Of a DNA stretch of 64,000 nt, positions 49,972 through 59,134 are shown piece after piece. The stretch is taken from assembly GCF_037975235.1 (NCBI RefSeq), contig NZ_CP150241.1, forward strand, positions 2,170,001 to 2,234,000, given 5' to 3'. Within the stretch, counting starts at the first letter, position 1; each line of letters starts with the position of its first letter. Under the pieces are notes generated by a model. That model did no database searches, was not told the DNA's origin, and worked only from the letters and a program-made list of their open reading frames with translations. Source of the stretch: Paenibacillus sp. FSL R5-0341. Lineage in GTDB: Bacteria > Bacillota > Bacilli > Paenibacillales > Paenibacillaceae. The translations under genes were made by a program, and so were the position numbers.

Positions 49972-51753
49972 TTGGCACGCTGGCTCACATCTTCGTTACA
50001 AAGGAAGCTATCGGTTGTCGTGACGGCTTCAATGATTGTGCCATTGCTGGCCTTGGGCCTGTTCGCCTTTCTGATCTCTTCCCGCATCACAGAGCAAAAA
50101 ACAAAACTGTCCGGCATGGATACGTTGAAGCAGGTGGAAGCCAATCTTCGTTATATGCTCCAGGATGCCGAGAACCTGTCCATTTTCCTGATTGGAGAAC
50201 GGGATATTCAGCACTATCTTAGCCAAAATGAGGACCATGAGCTGGACCGGGTGGATATCCTGGGCAGGATGACCAATCTGGCGGCTTCCAAAAAGTATAT
50301 TGCGAACATCGCCATATATCCAAGCCGATTCGATGCCACATTGTCTACGGCTACCTGGTATGAATCCAATAATTCAAACTTATCTTATCCACCTGTCCCG
50401 AGCGGAGAAGCGGTAAAAAAATGGACGGGGGTATATCCGGTTCAGAATTATGCGGGTATACAAAATGTAATCACATTGGTTCGACCGATCCGTAGTATTC
50501 ATGATTATCGACCCATCGGCTGGCTGGCCATTAGTCTAGACGAGAAGGCAGTATCTAAGGGATGGGCCGCTCTGGGATTGGGTAGAGGAGAAGGCAGACT
50601 GGAACTCATCGGCAATACGGGAGAGATCTTGTCCTCGATGGACAAATCACGGCTTGGACTTAAGCTGGAGGATGTCGAACCAGGGGTCACACCGTTAATT
50701 CAGGATGTTGGTAGCGGGACAACCACGTATGGTACTGGTGAGGATAAACGGACATTGCTCTATTATCCTGAAGAACTGACGGGTTGGACGTTGGTTGGAA
50801 CGGTTCCATACGACCAGTATAAGTCTGAGAATCGCTACATCCTTATTCTAACCGGGTGTGCCGTTGCTATGTCTGCTGCGATCAGCGCTGGGCTGGTCTG
50901 GTTTACCGTGCGGCGTGTGACAAGGCCCCTTCGTGTACTTACCCGGCATCTGTCTCGAATTGATCCGGAGCGCCCACTTCCTTTGTTTCGGTCTGAAAGT
51001 GATGACGAGATCGGCAGGCTTGGGGAGAGTTACAATCTGCTCGGTGCACATATTCAGCTGTTGAAGGAAGAGGTTATTCGAGGTGAAGCTCGCAAAAAAG
51101 AAGCGGATCTTCGAGTGCTTCAGGCGCAGATTAACCCACACTTTCTGTATAACACCCTTTCTTCGATTCACTGGATTGCCCTGATGTCTGAAGAGAAGAG
51201 AATTGCGGATATGGTTGAGGGCCTGAGTGATTTTCTGCGCATCAGTTTGAATAATGGTCAGGATTACTGTCCTGTGGAACAGGAGATTGCTCATATCCGT
51301 CATTATGTGCGTGTGCAGTCGATTCGTTTTCCGGATCAATTCGTGTTGCACTATATCGTAGATCCAGCGCTTGAGCAGCGAATGATGTTGAAGCTGTTGC
51401 TGCAACCGCTCGTTGAGAATGCGATGATTCATGGCATTCAGCCCAAAGCAGGCATGGGCACGATCACTGTTATGATTCGCAAGGATCCGGATAATGAACG
51501 GATGAATGTGCTGGTGTTGGATGATGGTATCGGCATGGAGCCGAACAGGCTGGACCAATTAAGGTTAAGCATTAGGGAATGGAAAGGAAAACAGCCGGAA
51601 AGACACCTAAACCAAGGAGGTTATGGACTCTGCAATGTCAATGAGAGACTGCTGCTCCATTATGGTCCGGATGCGCAGCTCGAAGTGGACAGCAGGGTTG
51701 GTGGAGGTACCCGGATTTCGTTTTCCATTCCAATCTTGGAGGGATCGCCATGA
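49972..51753 (+). CDS. YesM-type sensor histidine kinase
   Basis: A 593-residue membrane sensor. An N-terminal helix (about 14-36), a large extracellular sensing domain (about 40-280), a second helix (about 288-310), a HAMP domain (about 311-365), a His_kinase domain with AQINPHFLYNTL (phosphorylated His390) and an HATPase domain starting LLQPLVENAMIHGI. This class usually reports extracellular saccharides through the adjacent binding protein. The start is TTG 49972, close after AGGAGGAAC. Coupled to the regulator gene by a four-base overlap. Confidence 0.92.
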   Translation: MARWLTSSLQRKLSVVVTASMIVPLLALGLFAFLISSRITEQKTKLSGMDTLKQVEANLRYMLQDAENLSIFLIGERDIQHYLSQNEDHELDRVDILGRMTNLAASKKYIANIAIYPSRFDATLSTATWYESNNSNLSYPPVPSGEAVKKWTGVYPVQNYAGIQNVITLVRPIRSIHDYRPIGWLAISLDEKAVSKGWAALGLGRGEGRLELIGNTGEILSSMDKSRLGLKLEDVEPGVTPLIQDVGSGTTTYGTGEDKRTLLYYPEELTGWTLVGTVPYDQYKSENRYILILTGCAVAMSAAISAGLVWFTVRRVTRPLRVLTRHLSRIDPERPLPLFRSESDDEIGRLGESYNLLGAHIQLLKEEVIRGEARKKEADLRVLQAQINPHFLYNTLSSIHWIALMSEEKRIADMVEGLSDFLRISLNNGQDYCPVEQEIAHIRHYVRVQSIRFPDQFVLHYIVDPALEQRMMLKLLLQPLVENAMIHGIQPKAGMGTITVMIRKDPDNERMNVLVLDDGIGMEPNRLDQLRLSIREWKGKQPERHLNQGGYGLCNVNERLLLHYGPDAQLEVDSRVGGGTRISFSIPILEGSP

Positions 51754-53333
51754 GACTATTAATTGTTGATGATGAAGTGATTATTCGTACAGGGCTTGCC
51801 AGCGTCATCGCTTGGCCTGAACTTGGAATTGAACTTCTTCAACCTGCTGCTTCGGCAGAGGAGGCGTTAACACGCATGGCTGAGGAACGCCCACATATCC
51901 TGATGACGGATATCCGGATGACAGGCAGATCAGGTCTGGAACTGGCAGAAGAGGGCCTGCGATTGCTACCTGAGCTGGAGGTCATTATTTTATCCGGATA
52001 CGATGACTTTTCTTATGCCCAGCAGGCAATTCGCCAAGGTGTTACAGATTATCTGCTCAAAACAAGCAAGCCGGAAGAGATCATCAAGACGGTGTTACAG
52101 GCCAAACAGCGGATATCGGAGCGTTGGGCAGAGAAATCCAGAGAGGGACAGCTTATGCGGGAGAATCGAGAGCGGCTGTTTGCCGGATGGATCATTGATG
52201 GTGATATCGCATCTGGTCCTTGTCCTTCATTTTTACAGCCTGATGCTCTTAAGGCAGCAGTTGATGGTCTGGATGATGCACAGATGCTCAGACAAGTCAT
52301 TGTTCTTCACGCAGAGGGTTGGGATCGATCCTCGGATGCACTATTACGATTTGCGGTGCAAAATACCCTGGAGGATGTGCTGCCTGGTGCCATTGCTCAT
52401 GTAGAGAAACAGCAAATTATTGGTGTAGTCTCATGGCCGCCTGTAGAACAGGAGTATCTGTTCAGGCTGGAGACTGCATTACGTCGGGTGGAGCAATTAT
52501 TGAAGTGCACCCTGCGCGCAGCAATAGGTCTGCCTGTTCGTGGATCTGCTGATCTGCACGAGAGCTACAGAACCGCTTCAGCGGCATTCCGATATCGAGG
52601 TTTGATGGATTATAAAATGTGGCATTATGAGCACGTTCAGGATCGCCAAGGTGGTAAAACCGTACTTACGCACGAAGAGGAGACCACACTTGGTACCTTG
52701 CTGCTGGATAATGATTCGGTCACGTTAACGACATGGACGCGGGAACTTGTGGCTAATCTTATGGCAGAACCGGAAGTCACGCCAGAATCGTTCAGTGCTT
52801 GTCTGCACTCAGCCGTCATTGCAGGTCATCGCTGGCTGACCCGCACGATGCGAGCCATAGGGCGGGAAGAATCCGCAAGGCTCGAACCTTGGCAGCCGGA
52901 ACCGGATGCCGAAGCTGTGGACCTCGGGGATATGCTATTCCACCATCTGTATGGTCTGATGCATGTCTATCATAGCCGAATGGGGCAGGGACAGGCTGCA
53001 CATGTGCAAAAGGCCATTGGTTATATTGAATCTTCATTGGCACAGGATATTAATTTACAGCAGGTAGCTGGACATGTTCATTTGCATCCAGGCCACCTCA
53101 GTGAACTGTTTAAAAAAGAAATGGGTGTGACCTTCGGTGATTTTGTCACCGATATGCGTATACGCAGAGCGATGGATATGCTCGCGGTGTCTCCAGCGAA
53201 GGTCAGTGAAGTCGCTGCCATCAGCGGCTATGAAGACGTAAAATATTTTAGCAGGCTGTTCAAAAAACATACTGGCAAGACCCCGAGTGAATATCGCGAG
53301 GAGGCATTGTCGTTCAAGCCTTCCGGAAGTTAG
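51750..53333 (+). CDS. YesN-type response regulator with AraC DNA-binding domain
   Basis: A 527-residue regulator. The receiver domain (1-120) has Asp7/Asp8, phosphoacceptor Asp54 in MTDIRMTG and Lys in LLKTSK. A long middle region of low conservation follows, then a C-terminal AraC pair of helix-turn-helix motifs (about 415-520; INLQQVAGHVHLHPGHLSEL and VSEVAAISGYEDVKYFSRLF). It starts at ATG 51750, overlapping the kinase stop (ATGA). Likely activates the flanking transporter and GH2 genes. Confidence 0.92.
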   Translation: MRLLIVDDEVIIRTGLASVIAWPELGIELLQPAASAEEALTRMAEERPHILMTDIRMTGRSGLELAEEGLRLLPELEVIILSGYDDFSYAQQAIRQGVTDYLLKTSKPEEIIKTVLQAKQRISERWAEKSREGQLMRENRERLFAGWIIDGDIASGPCPSFLQPDALKAAVDGLDDAQMLRQVIVLHAEGWDRSSDALLRFAVQNTLEDVLPGAIAHVEKQQIIGVVSWPPVEQEYLFRLETALRRVEQLLKCTLRAAIGLPVRGSADLHESYRTASAAFRYRGLMDYKMWHYEHVQDRQGGKTVLTHEEETTLGTLLLDNDSVTLTTWTRELVANLMAEPEVTPESFSACLHSAVIAGHRWLTRTMRAIGREESARLEPWQPEPDAEAVDLGDMLFHHLYGLMHVYHSRMGQGQAAHVQKAIGYIESSLAQDINLQQVAGHVHLHPGHLSELFKKEMGVTFGDFVTDMRIRRAMDMLAVSPAKVSEVAAISGYEDVKYFSRLFKKHTGKTPSEYREEALSFKPSGS

Positions 53334-53366
53334 AAGTGAGCAGAAGCGAAGCCTGTTTTGTATTTC

Positions 53367-53380
53367 TGCAAACGTTTTCG
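53367..53380 (+). promoter_or_regulatory. Putative cre site upstream of the GH2 gene
   Basis: TGCAAACGTTTTCG has two mismatches to TGWNANCGNTNWCA and retains the CG core. It lies 43 bp before the GH2 start. Confidence 0.4.
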
Positions 53381-53422
53381 ATGTGACATTACTCAGGGCT
53401 CTTGGGGAGCGAGGGCATAAAG

Positions 53423-55999
53423 ATGAAGATCCATAGTTCAAGTCAGGATTTATCGGGACAATGGAAGATACAGCATTTTGAAGTTGGGGAAAAGCGGGCA
53501 ATGGATGTGGCAGCTGCTGCGCTGGATGATCGTTTCTGGATCGGGGCTGAGGTGCCCGGCGATGTACATTCCGCACTGGTGGAGCGCAGTATCATCGACC
53601 CGCCCTACTACGGTCATAATGATGCCAAAAGTCGCTGGATTGAGCAGAAGGAATGGTGGTACCGTACAACCTTTAATCTGGTCAGAGATGCAGAGACGGA
53701 GGAGTATTTTGAACTGGTGTTCGAAGGATTGGATACGTTTGCAACGGTCTACGTAAACGGCCATGAAGTTGGAAAAACGGCCAATATGCTTATGTCACAT
53801 ACGTTTAATGTAACATCTCTGGTACGCAGCGGCTGGAATGCGATTGCTGTCAAGTTTGATCCGCTTCATCTGCATCACCGGGACAAGGAGACCTTCGACT
53901 GGTCCTCGTATACGAAGGAACGGCCATGGTTGCGCAAAGCGGCGATGAACTTTGGCTGGGACTGGGGTCCACGTATGGTTACGGTGGGCATTTGGGGTGC
54001 GGTAAGGCTGGAAAAACGAACAATCGCGAAGCTGGAAAGTGTGTATGCTCGAACGGAGTCAGTCAGTACAGAGCTGGCTGTCTTACGTATCACGGCGGAT
54101 GTGAAGTCGGTCTTGTCTTACCGTAGCAGACAGAAACGTGAACAGGCTGTGGTTGCGTCCTGTAATGTTCGTCTGCTGGATCGCAGCGGAAACGAGGTGG
54201 CAGGTGCCACTGAACTACCTGTAGAGGGTGGCAAGGCGGACACCACATTGAACGTTACGTCACCACAGTTATGGTGGACTCATGATCTGGGTGAGCCATA
54301 CCTTTATACGCTGGAGGTTACATTGTATGCAGATGGCGTTGAGGTGGATCGGTATAGCGAGCCTTATGGTTTACGAACGATTGAGTTGGCTCTTCACAAT
54401 GAACGGGGTGAAGATGCATTTGCTTTTATTCTGAACGGAGTCAAAGTATACGCCAAGGGTGCCAACTGGATTCCAGCTGATCATCTGATCGGGGCCATCC
54501 CGAATTCACGGTATCGTGAGCTTGTCGAGCTGTCTGTGGAGGGGCATATGAACATGCTGCGTGTCTGGGCCGGTGGTATATATGAGAAGGATGTTTTCTA
54601 CGATGAGTGTGATCGGCAAGGGGTGTTGGTGTGGCAGGATTTTGCATTCGCCAATGCGCTGTTCCCGGATTTCAATCGTGATTTCATGGACAATGTAAGG
54701 CAAGAGGTTGAAAATAATGTCCTGCGCCTGCGCAATCGTGCCTCTCTTGCCCTCTGGTGTGGGAATAATGAGATAGACTGGCTCTATGATATGAAGTCTG
54801 CCAGTGGAGATATTACCAGTCCGTTCTACGGTGAGCTGATCTATCATGAGCTGATCCCTGAGGTGCTGGAACGACTGGATCTGTCTCGTCCGTATTGGCC
54901 TTCTTCTCCGTTCGGGGACAGCAATGGTCAGGATGCCAATGATCCGGATGTCGGGGATCGTCACAACTGGCAGGTATGGCACGGTTCGGTCTATCCGAGG
55001 AAGCACGGAGAGGCGCCGCTGCTTGACTACAGTATAGAAGGTGTGACGTTCAAAAATTATAAAAACGATCATGCGCTGTTCAGCAGTGAATTCGGTATGC
55101 ACGCCTCGGCGAATCGTTATACGCTGGAGAAAAATATGCCCGCAGGGCAGTTTTACTGGGGCAGTCCGGAGATGGCTTACCGTAACAAGGATACCAATCA
55201 CCAAAAAGGTATCTTGCTGATGGAAGGTTACACAGGCATTCCGCAAAATATAGAAGAGTACATGAACTATTCCATGCTGACTCAAGCAGAAGGGTTGCGT
55301 TATGGGATTGAACATTTCCGGCGCATCAATCACCGTAACAGCGGAGCGCTCGTGTGGCAATTGAATGACAGCTGGCCGGGAACAAGCTGGTCCATGATCG
55401 ACTATGAACTGCTGCCGAAGGCATCCTTTTATTATGGGAAAATATTCTTTCATCCTATCCTGTTGTCATTGGAACATGAGCCGGGTGAGCCGCTTGCGTT
55501 GTGGGTGGTGAACGATACACGGGACGTCTTGGAAGGCCAGTTACTGCTCAATGTCTATGCATTGCATGGAGAGAAGATCTATTCGAGCACACATGCTGTT
55601 GAAGTAAATTCACAATCCTCACTGTGTATTGCTGAATTAACTGAAGCAGAGGTGCTACAGGGCAGACGTGCGGAGGAAGTAATGGTTGAGTTGGTATCTG
55701 AAGGGTTTGCGGCGCCGAACAATCGGTACTTCTTGCGTGATCCTAAGGATGTGACTTTGCCTGAGTCTCAATTGAGTGTACATGTGAACGAAGAGGAACA
55801 GTCTGTAACGGTTACGGCCAGTGGTGCGATAGCACGATTAGTGAAGCTGGAGCTTCCCCTTGGACGTGTCCGCTTCAGTGACAACTATTTCGATCTGCTC
55901 CCTGGTGAGAGCCGGACAGTGAGACTTCGTCATCCAGAGAAGTCATCTCTACCGCTGACAGAACTTCGAGTTAGTGCCATGAACGGCAGAGAAGGGTGA
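53423..55999 (+). CDS. Beta-mannosidase, GH2 family
   Basis: Hydrolyses terminal beta-1,4-mannose from mannooligosaccharides in the cytoplasm; no signal peptide. The 858-residue protein has the GH2 sugar-binding domain, immunoglobulin-like domains and TIM barrel. The beta-mannosidase type is shown by WDWGPRMVTVGIWG, LWCGNNEIDW (acid/base Glu450) and FSSEFGMHA (nucleophile Glu556), with NWIPADHLI and QLNDSWPGTSW. The start ATG 53423 is about eight bases after GAGGG; an in-frame TTG at 53402 is less likely. It ends the transporter and two-component locus, which supports mannoside use. Confidence 0.92.
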   Translation: MKIHSSSQDLSGQWKIQHFEVGEKRAMDVAAAALDDRFWIGAEVPGDVHSALVERSIIDPPYYGHNDAKSRWIEQKEWWYRTTFNLVRDAETEEYFELVFEGLDTFATVYVNGHEVGKTANMLMSHTFNVTSLVRSGWNAIAVKFDPLHLHHRDKETFDWSSYTKERPWLRKAAMNFGWDWGPRMVTVGIWGAVRLEKRTIAKLESVYARTESVSTELAVLRITADVKSVLSYRSRQKREQAVVASCNVRLLDRSGNEVAGATELPVEGGKADTTLNVTSPQLWWTHDLGEPYLYTLEVTLYADGVEVDRYSEPYGLRTIELALHNERGEDAFAFILNGVKVYAKGANWIPADHLIGAIPNSRYRELVELSVEGHMNMLRVWAGGIYEKDVFYDECDRQGVLVWQDFAFANALFPDFNRDFMDNVRQEVENNVLRLRNRASLALWCGNNEIDWLYDMKSASGDITSPFYGELIYHELIPEVLERLDLSRPYWPSSPFGDSNGQDANDPDVGDRHNWQVWHGSVYPRKHGEAPLLDYSIEGVTFKNYKNDHALFSSEFGMHASANRYTLEKNMPAGQFYWGSPEMAYRNKDTNHQKGILLMEGYTGIPQNIEEYMNYSMLTQAEGLRYGIEHFRRINHRNSGALVWQLNDSWPGTSWSMIDYELLPKASFYYGKIFFHPILLSLEHEPGEPLALWVVNDTRDVLEGQLLLNVYALHGEKIYSSTHAVEVNSQSSLCIAELTEAEVLQGRRAEEVMVELVSEGFAAPNNRYFLRDPKDVTLPESQLSVHVNEEEQSVTVTASGAIARLVKLELPLGRVRFSDNYFDLLPGESRTVRLRHPEKSSLPLTELRVSAMNGREG

Positions 56000-56030
56000 T
56001 ATAACAGACTTCGATTCTTATTCCAGGTTT

Positions 56031-56068
56031 AAGGTGGTATTCCTGATCAGGGATGCCACCTTTTTTTG
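56031..56068 (+). terminator. Terminator of the GH2 gene
   Basis: AAGGTGGTATTCC-TGATCA-GGGATGCCACCTT followed by T residues. Confidence 0.85.
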
Positions 56069-56208
56069 CTTTTGTACCAGGTGAGAAGATACTGTCTTCG
56101 TTTCAGGCGCTTTTCCTACTCCACAAGCGAAACTTCCAGTCGGGTTCACAACTTGGTACATTAAGGTTAGAATAATATAGAGAAATCGTTTTCAAAGGAG
56201 GTGTATTC

Positions 56209-56439
56209 ATGTCATTTATCTTTTTTCCGGAGATGATTATATTCATTCTGATGCTGATTCTGTTGATCATTGGTATTGTATATATTGTTCGTAAGAGCAA
56301 ACAAGTCCTGCGCCGCTTAAGCAATTTGGAGAAAGCGATATATGAAAAAGATAACATGTCGTCCTATCCCAAGGACGTTGATGGTAATCAAGAAGGAGCA
56401 TCCCGAGAGGACTCATTTGCTCCACGCAAACGAAAATGA
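56209..56439 (+). CDS. Small single-pass membrane protein, 76 residues
   Basis: An N-terminal hydrophobic helix (residues 8-28) is followed by a basic amphipathic stretch (RKSKQVLRRLSNLEKAIYE) with coiled-coil character and a charged tail ending PRKRK. Predicted topology: short outside N terminus and cytoplasmic C terminus. The family is not recognised. The start ATG 56209 is eight bases after AAAGGAGG. It is monocistronic with its own terminator. Confidence 0.7.
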   Translation: MSFIFFPEMIIFILMLILLIIGIVYIVRKSKQVLRRLSNLEKAIYEKDNMSSYPKDVDGNQEGASREDSFAPRKRK

Positions 56440-56479
56440 AGAAGGATACGGATTACATATAAAAGAGTTTAAATAAGCC

Positions 56480-56521
56480 AAACAGCCGATTCTTCTCCAC
56501 GAGGAAGTGATCGGCTGTTTG
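56480..56521. terminator. Bidirectional terminator
   Basis: AAACAGCCGAT..CTTC and GAAG..ATCGGCTGTTT pair between the convergent small membrane protein and monooxygenase genes. Confidence 0.8.
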
Positions 56522-56568
56522 GGCATTTGGGAGGTATTTGTATCCCACTTGAAGCTTAATCGGTTATT

Positions 56569-57708
56569 TTATCTAGTTAAACGGGTTTTAAAGAAAGGAT
56601 CATAGCGCTGCTGGAAAGAAGATTCCATCTCCACTTGTCGTGCAAGTTGCTGTTGAACCTTTGCTCCGCGAATCGTCTGAAGTTCCTGAAGTTGTGCAGT
56701 GGACCCGAATTGATCGGCAGACATTCGAACAAGCAGTTCTGATAGCACGTCTGCGTCTTCGAGCGCGGCATTTAGTCCAAACGCACCGGTTGGCGTCATC
56801 GTATGAGCGGCATCACCGATGAGCACAACATTGTCCTGTGCCCAAGATTGGCAATAGCTGCTTTCGACAGATAACAGAACAAAATCACTCCAGCTCTGAA
56901 TGTTGGCAGCTACAGAATCAGATAGGCAAGGAAACGCGGATACAAGTTTTTCTACAAAAGGAGCAATCGGCTTCTCTCGCAGCTTGGAGTAAGCTCCCTC
57001 GGGAATGTTCCATCCGATCTGAACATAACCACCGAATTGGGAGAACAGTGCAAGCTGTTGCCCATCCATACTGGCCATCCGAACAGCTGGTTCCCAACCC
57101 ACAGGTGCCGGAATACGTGCCCATAACAGGTCATATCCGTGCTTGCGAATCTCGGGAATCAAACCGGAATGTTTGCGTACAGCAGAGTATCTACCATCTG
57201 CACCGACAATAACAGATGCTTCAATGTAGGCAGGAACGCCGTTTTGCCGAATATTAATACCAACGGTCTTGCCGCTCTTGTCTCGTAACAAACCGGTCAT
57301 GATGGTATTAAACAACACTTGTTCATTTGTACTGTGCTGCTGAGCGTGTGATACGATGGCTTCCAGGAGATGATTTTGGGGTACATGAATCCCGACATGA
57401 GATTCTCCATTACCCGGCGAAACGGTATGAATACTCTTTCCATTCTCCCAATACTGAATCTCTTCCAAGAGCAGCGCTCCACGTTCCTGGATGAGTGAAT
57501 AGAGGCCGTGTTTACTTAGGATCGCTTCGCCGTCCACATTGAGTAACTCCCCGCGGAACGACTTGTGCAGGTGTGGTTGTCTCTCAATGAGAATCGTGGA
57601 GATTCCTTTTTGATTCAGCAGATAAGATAGCAAAGCACCGCCAGGACCTGCGCCGACGATGCAAACATCCGTTTTTAATGGTGATTGTAAATTCTGATTC
57701 ATATGCAT
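56569..57708 (-). CDS. FAD-dependent aromatic monooxygenase
   Basis: A 379-residue flavoprotein hydroxylase of the PHBH/UbiH class. The FAD-binding Rossmann motif is DVCIVGAGPGGALL, the GD motif region is LIGDAAHTMTPTGAFGLNAALEDA, and a central DG motif appears as VGADGRYSAVRKH. It would use NAD(P)H and oxygen to hydroxylate an aromatic or related compound, perhaps for detoxification. It is divergent from a marR gene with a shared operator-like sequence. ATG 57708 or ATG 57702 may be the start. Confidence 0.88.
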   Translation of the reverse strand: MHMNQNLQSPLKTDVCIVGAGPGGALLSYLLNQKGISTILIERQPHLHKSFRGELLNVDGEAILSKHGLYSLIQERGALLLEEIQYWENGKSIHTVSPGNGESHVGIHVPQNHLLEAIVSHAQQHSTNEQVLFNTIMTGLLRDKSGKTVGINIRQNGVPAYIEASVIVGADGRYSAVRKHSGLIPEIRKHGYDLLWARIPAPVGWEPAVRMASMDGQQLALFSQFGGYVQIGWNIPEGAYSKLREKPIAPFVEKLVSAFPCLSDSVAANIQSWSDFVLLSVESSYCQSWAQDNVVLIGDAAHTMTPTGAFGLNAALEDADVLSELLVRMSADQFGSTAQLQELQTIRGAKVQQQLARQVEMESSFQQRYDPFFKTRLTR

Positions 57709-57770
57709 AAGTCCCTTGCAATATAATTATGGCTCTTGTTTACTTTATAACAACAGATTTATTAAAATCA

Positions 57771-57793
57771 TTAAGTAACTAAAAGTAACTTAA
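57771..57793. promoter_or_regulatory. Putative MarR operator
   Basis: TTAAGTAACTAAAAGTAACTTAA contains the inverted repeat TTAAGT/ACTTAA (blocks at 57771-57776 and 57788-57793) and the direct repeat AGTAACT. It lies midway between the divergent monooxygenase and marR genes. Confidence 0.5.
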
Positions 57794-57971
57794 AGATATA
57801 GATTATTATAATCAAACCCATCGTAAGAAAGCAAGAGGTGTATGGCAAAATAAAACACACGTCCTCCCGTCAAGTATAGGATATACCAAACAAGCGCATT
57901 TTTCACAAACATAATAGTGTAAATATGTTACAATAAACGGTAGGTTATGATGAAAGGCAGGAGGAACGTTT

Positions 57972-58454
57972 ATGAGCCCGGATACGGAGCGAAACTCTCA
58001 ATTGGCAAATGTAGATCAATTGTTGGAGGCCTTCTTCAGATATAAAAATAAAGTATTGGATCAGCAGCAGAAGACCGAAACCAACTGCAAACTGAATCCG
58101 ACAAAAAGTCATATATTGGGCATGATTTTACGTGAAAAACGCTGCATGGCGGTGGATGTGGCCAGACAACTCAGTTTGTCTTCCGGCGCAACCACCATTG
58201 TACTGAATCAACTGGAAACGGAAGGGTTGATCCAGCGGGTGCGCAGTGAAGAAGATCGTAGAATTGTGTGGCTGTCCCTAACGGATGAGGGAACGCAGCT
58301 CGCCAAGACACTTAATGCGAATCGCGGCCGAATGACGTGGGAATTGTTGCAAGCACTTTCCGAGGAAGAGCAACAGCAGATGTTCGGTATGCTGAAGAAA
58401 ATTGAGCTGAAACTGCTGGAGAACATGAAGTCGTTTGAGCAGATTAATCGGTAG
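57972..58454 (+). CDS. MarR-family transcriptional regulator
   Basis: A 160-residue winged-helix regulator: VDVARQLSLSSGATTIVLNQLETEGLIQRV then EEDRRIVWLSLTDEG (given as VDVARQLSLSSGATTIVL and EEDRRIVWLSLTDEG). The DRR wing and helices at both ends for dimerisation are typical. It probably represses the divergent monooxygenase gene and itself until an aromatic ligand binds (inference from arrangement). The start ATG 57972 follows CAGGAGGAAC. A terminator follows at about 58479-58543. Confidence 0.9.
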   Translation: MSPDTERNSQLANVDQLLEAFFRYKNKVLDQQQKTETNCKLNPTKSHILGMILREKRCMAVDVARQLSLSSGATTIVLNQLETEGLIQRVRSEEDRRIVWLSLTDEGTQLAKTLNANRGRMTWELLQALSEEEQQQMFGMLKKIELKLLENMKSFEQINR

Positions 58455-58478
58455 TCCATATATGACTTGATGGTTTGA

Positions 58479-58543
58479 AGACGTCAGTCCTCATGAGTTC
58501 GTCCCTATTTGCGGGGGGATGAACCTTGAAGACTGGCGTTTTT
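58479..58543 (+). terminator. Terminator of marR
   Basis: AAGACGTCAGTC pairs with GACTGGCGTTT around an inner GGGGGGATGAAC structure, then T5. Confidence 0.55.
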
Positions 58544-58559
58544 GAGTTGGTTTACAAAT

Positions 58560-58859
58560 TTACAAATGAAAGCGAACCAAATGGTCGGTCATGCCTTCCT
58601 GGATCAAAATCTCCTTTTGCTTGCTGCCCATCAGGTCAAAGTGGGGGAATGGCTGCCGCCGATGAATGTATCGTGGGTCCAGTCCATGATCGATACACCA
58701 ACGCTCCAGACGTTCCAGATCTGCGCAGCCGACTTTGGTTACACTGGTGATGCCAGGAAATCGATTATCAATCCAGAAATGAGTAAGGTAGGCAATCTCA
58801 CCACGAGCCACTTGTTCTTTCCACGCAGCCAGCTCCTGTCGTTTAATTCCAAATGCCAT
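58560..58859 (-). CDS. yneQ: YneQ family protein
   Basis: A 99-residue protein starting MAFGIKRQELAAWKEQV, with AYLTHFWIDNRFPG, TSVTKVGC and FPHFDLMG, which I recognise as the conserved blocks of Bacillus YneQ. Its function is unknown. The start ATG 58859 has AAAGGAAC about 11 bases upstream. The gene is convergent with marR and divergent from the repeat element upstream of nhaK. Confidence 0.8.
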   Translation of the reverse strand: MAFGIKRQELAAWKEQVARGEIAYLTHFWIDNRFPGITSVTKVGCADLERLERWCIDHGLDPRYIHRRQPFPHFDLMGSKQKEILIQEGMTDHLVRFHL

Positions 58860-58941
58860 AGATGCAAGTTCCTTTCCAAACGGGTATTGTCCTGAGCATA
58901 TTGTAACATCTTATATACAGAATCCATCAGAATTCTTCAAT

Positions 58942-59134
58942 CTATATAAGTTGAACTAAAAATTATTTACATTGACACTACGATGACAGAATAACCTTCC
59001 AATCGCTGTTATCCCCAGATTTTTTTATTCCCTTTTCCGAAGGGGAAAATCCGGGGATAGCGTATGCTTCCGATGCAGCTTTCTTTCAGAAAGCTTTTAG
59101 GCGACCGCTTCGCTTTTTCAGGTTTTTTCTGTCC
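58942..59134 (+). repeat. Dispersed structured repeat, copy B
   Basis: The second copy of the element at 40702-40897, same orientation, 193 bp. Here the stems look better: GTTATCCCC (about 59007-59015) with GGGGATAGC, TTTTCC/GGGAAAA, and AGCTTTCT-TTC-AGAAAGCT. It is bounded on the left by TATATAAGTTGAACT (58943-58957) and on the right by its near-perfect inverse AGTTCCACTTATATA (59158-59172), giving a 230-bp unit that looks like a mobile miniature element. It lies upstream of nhaK. Confidence 0.85.
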
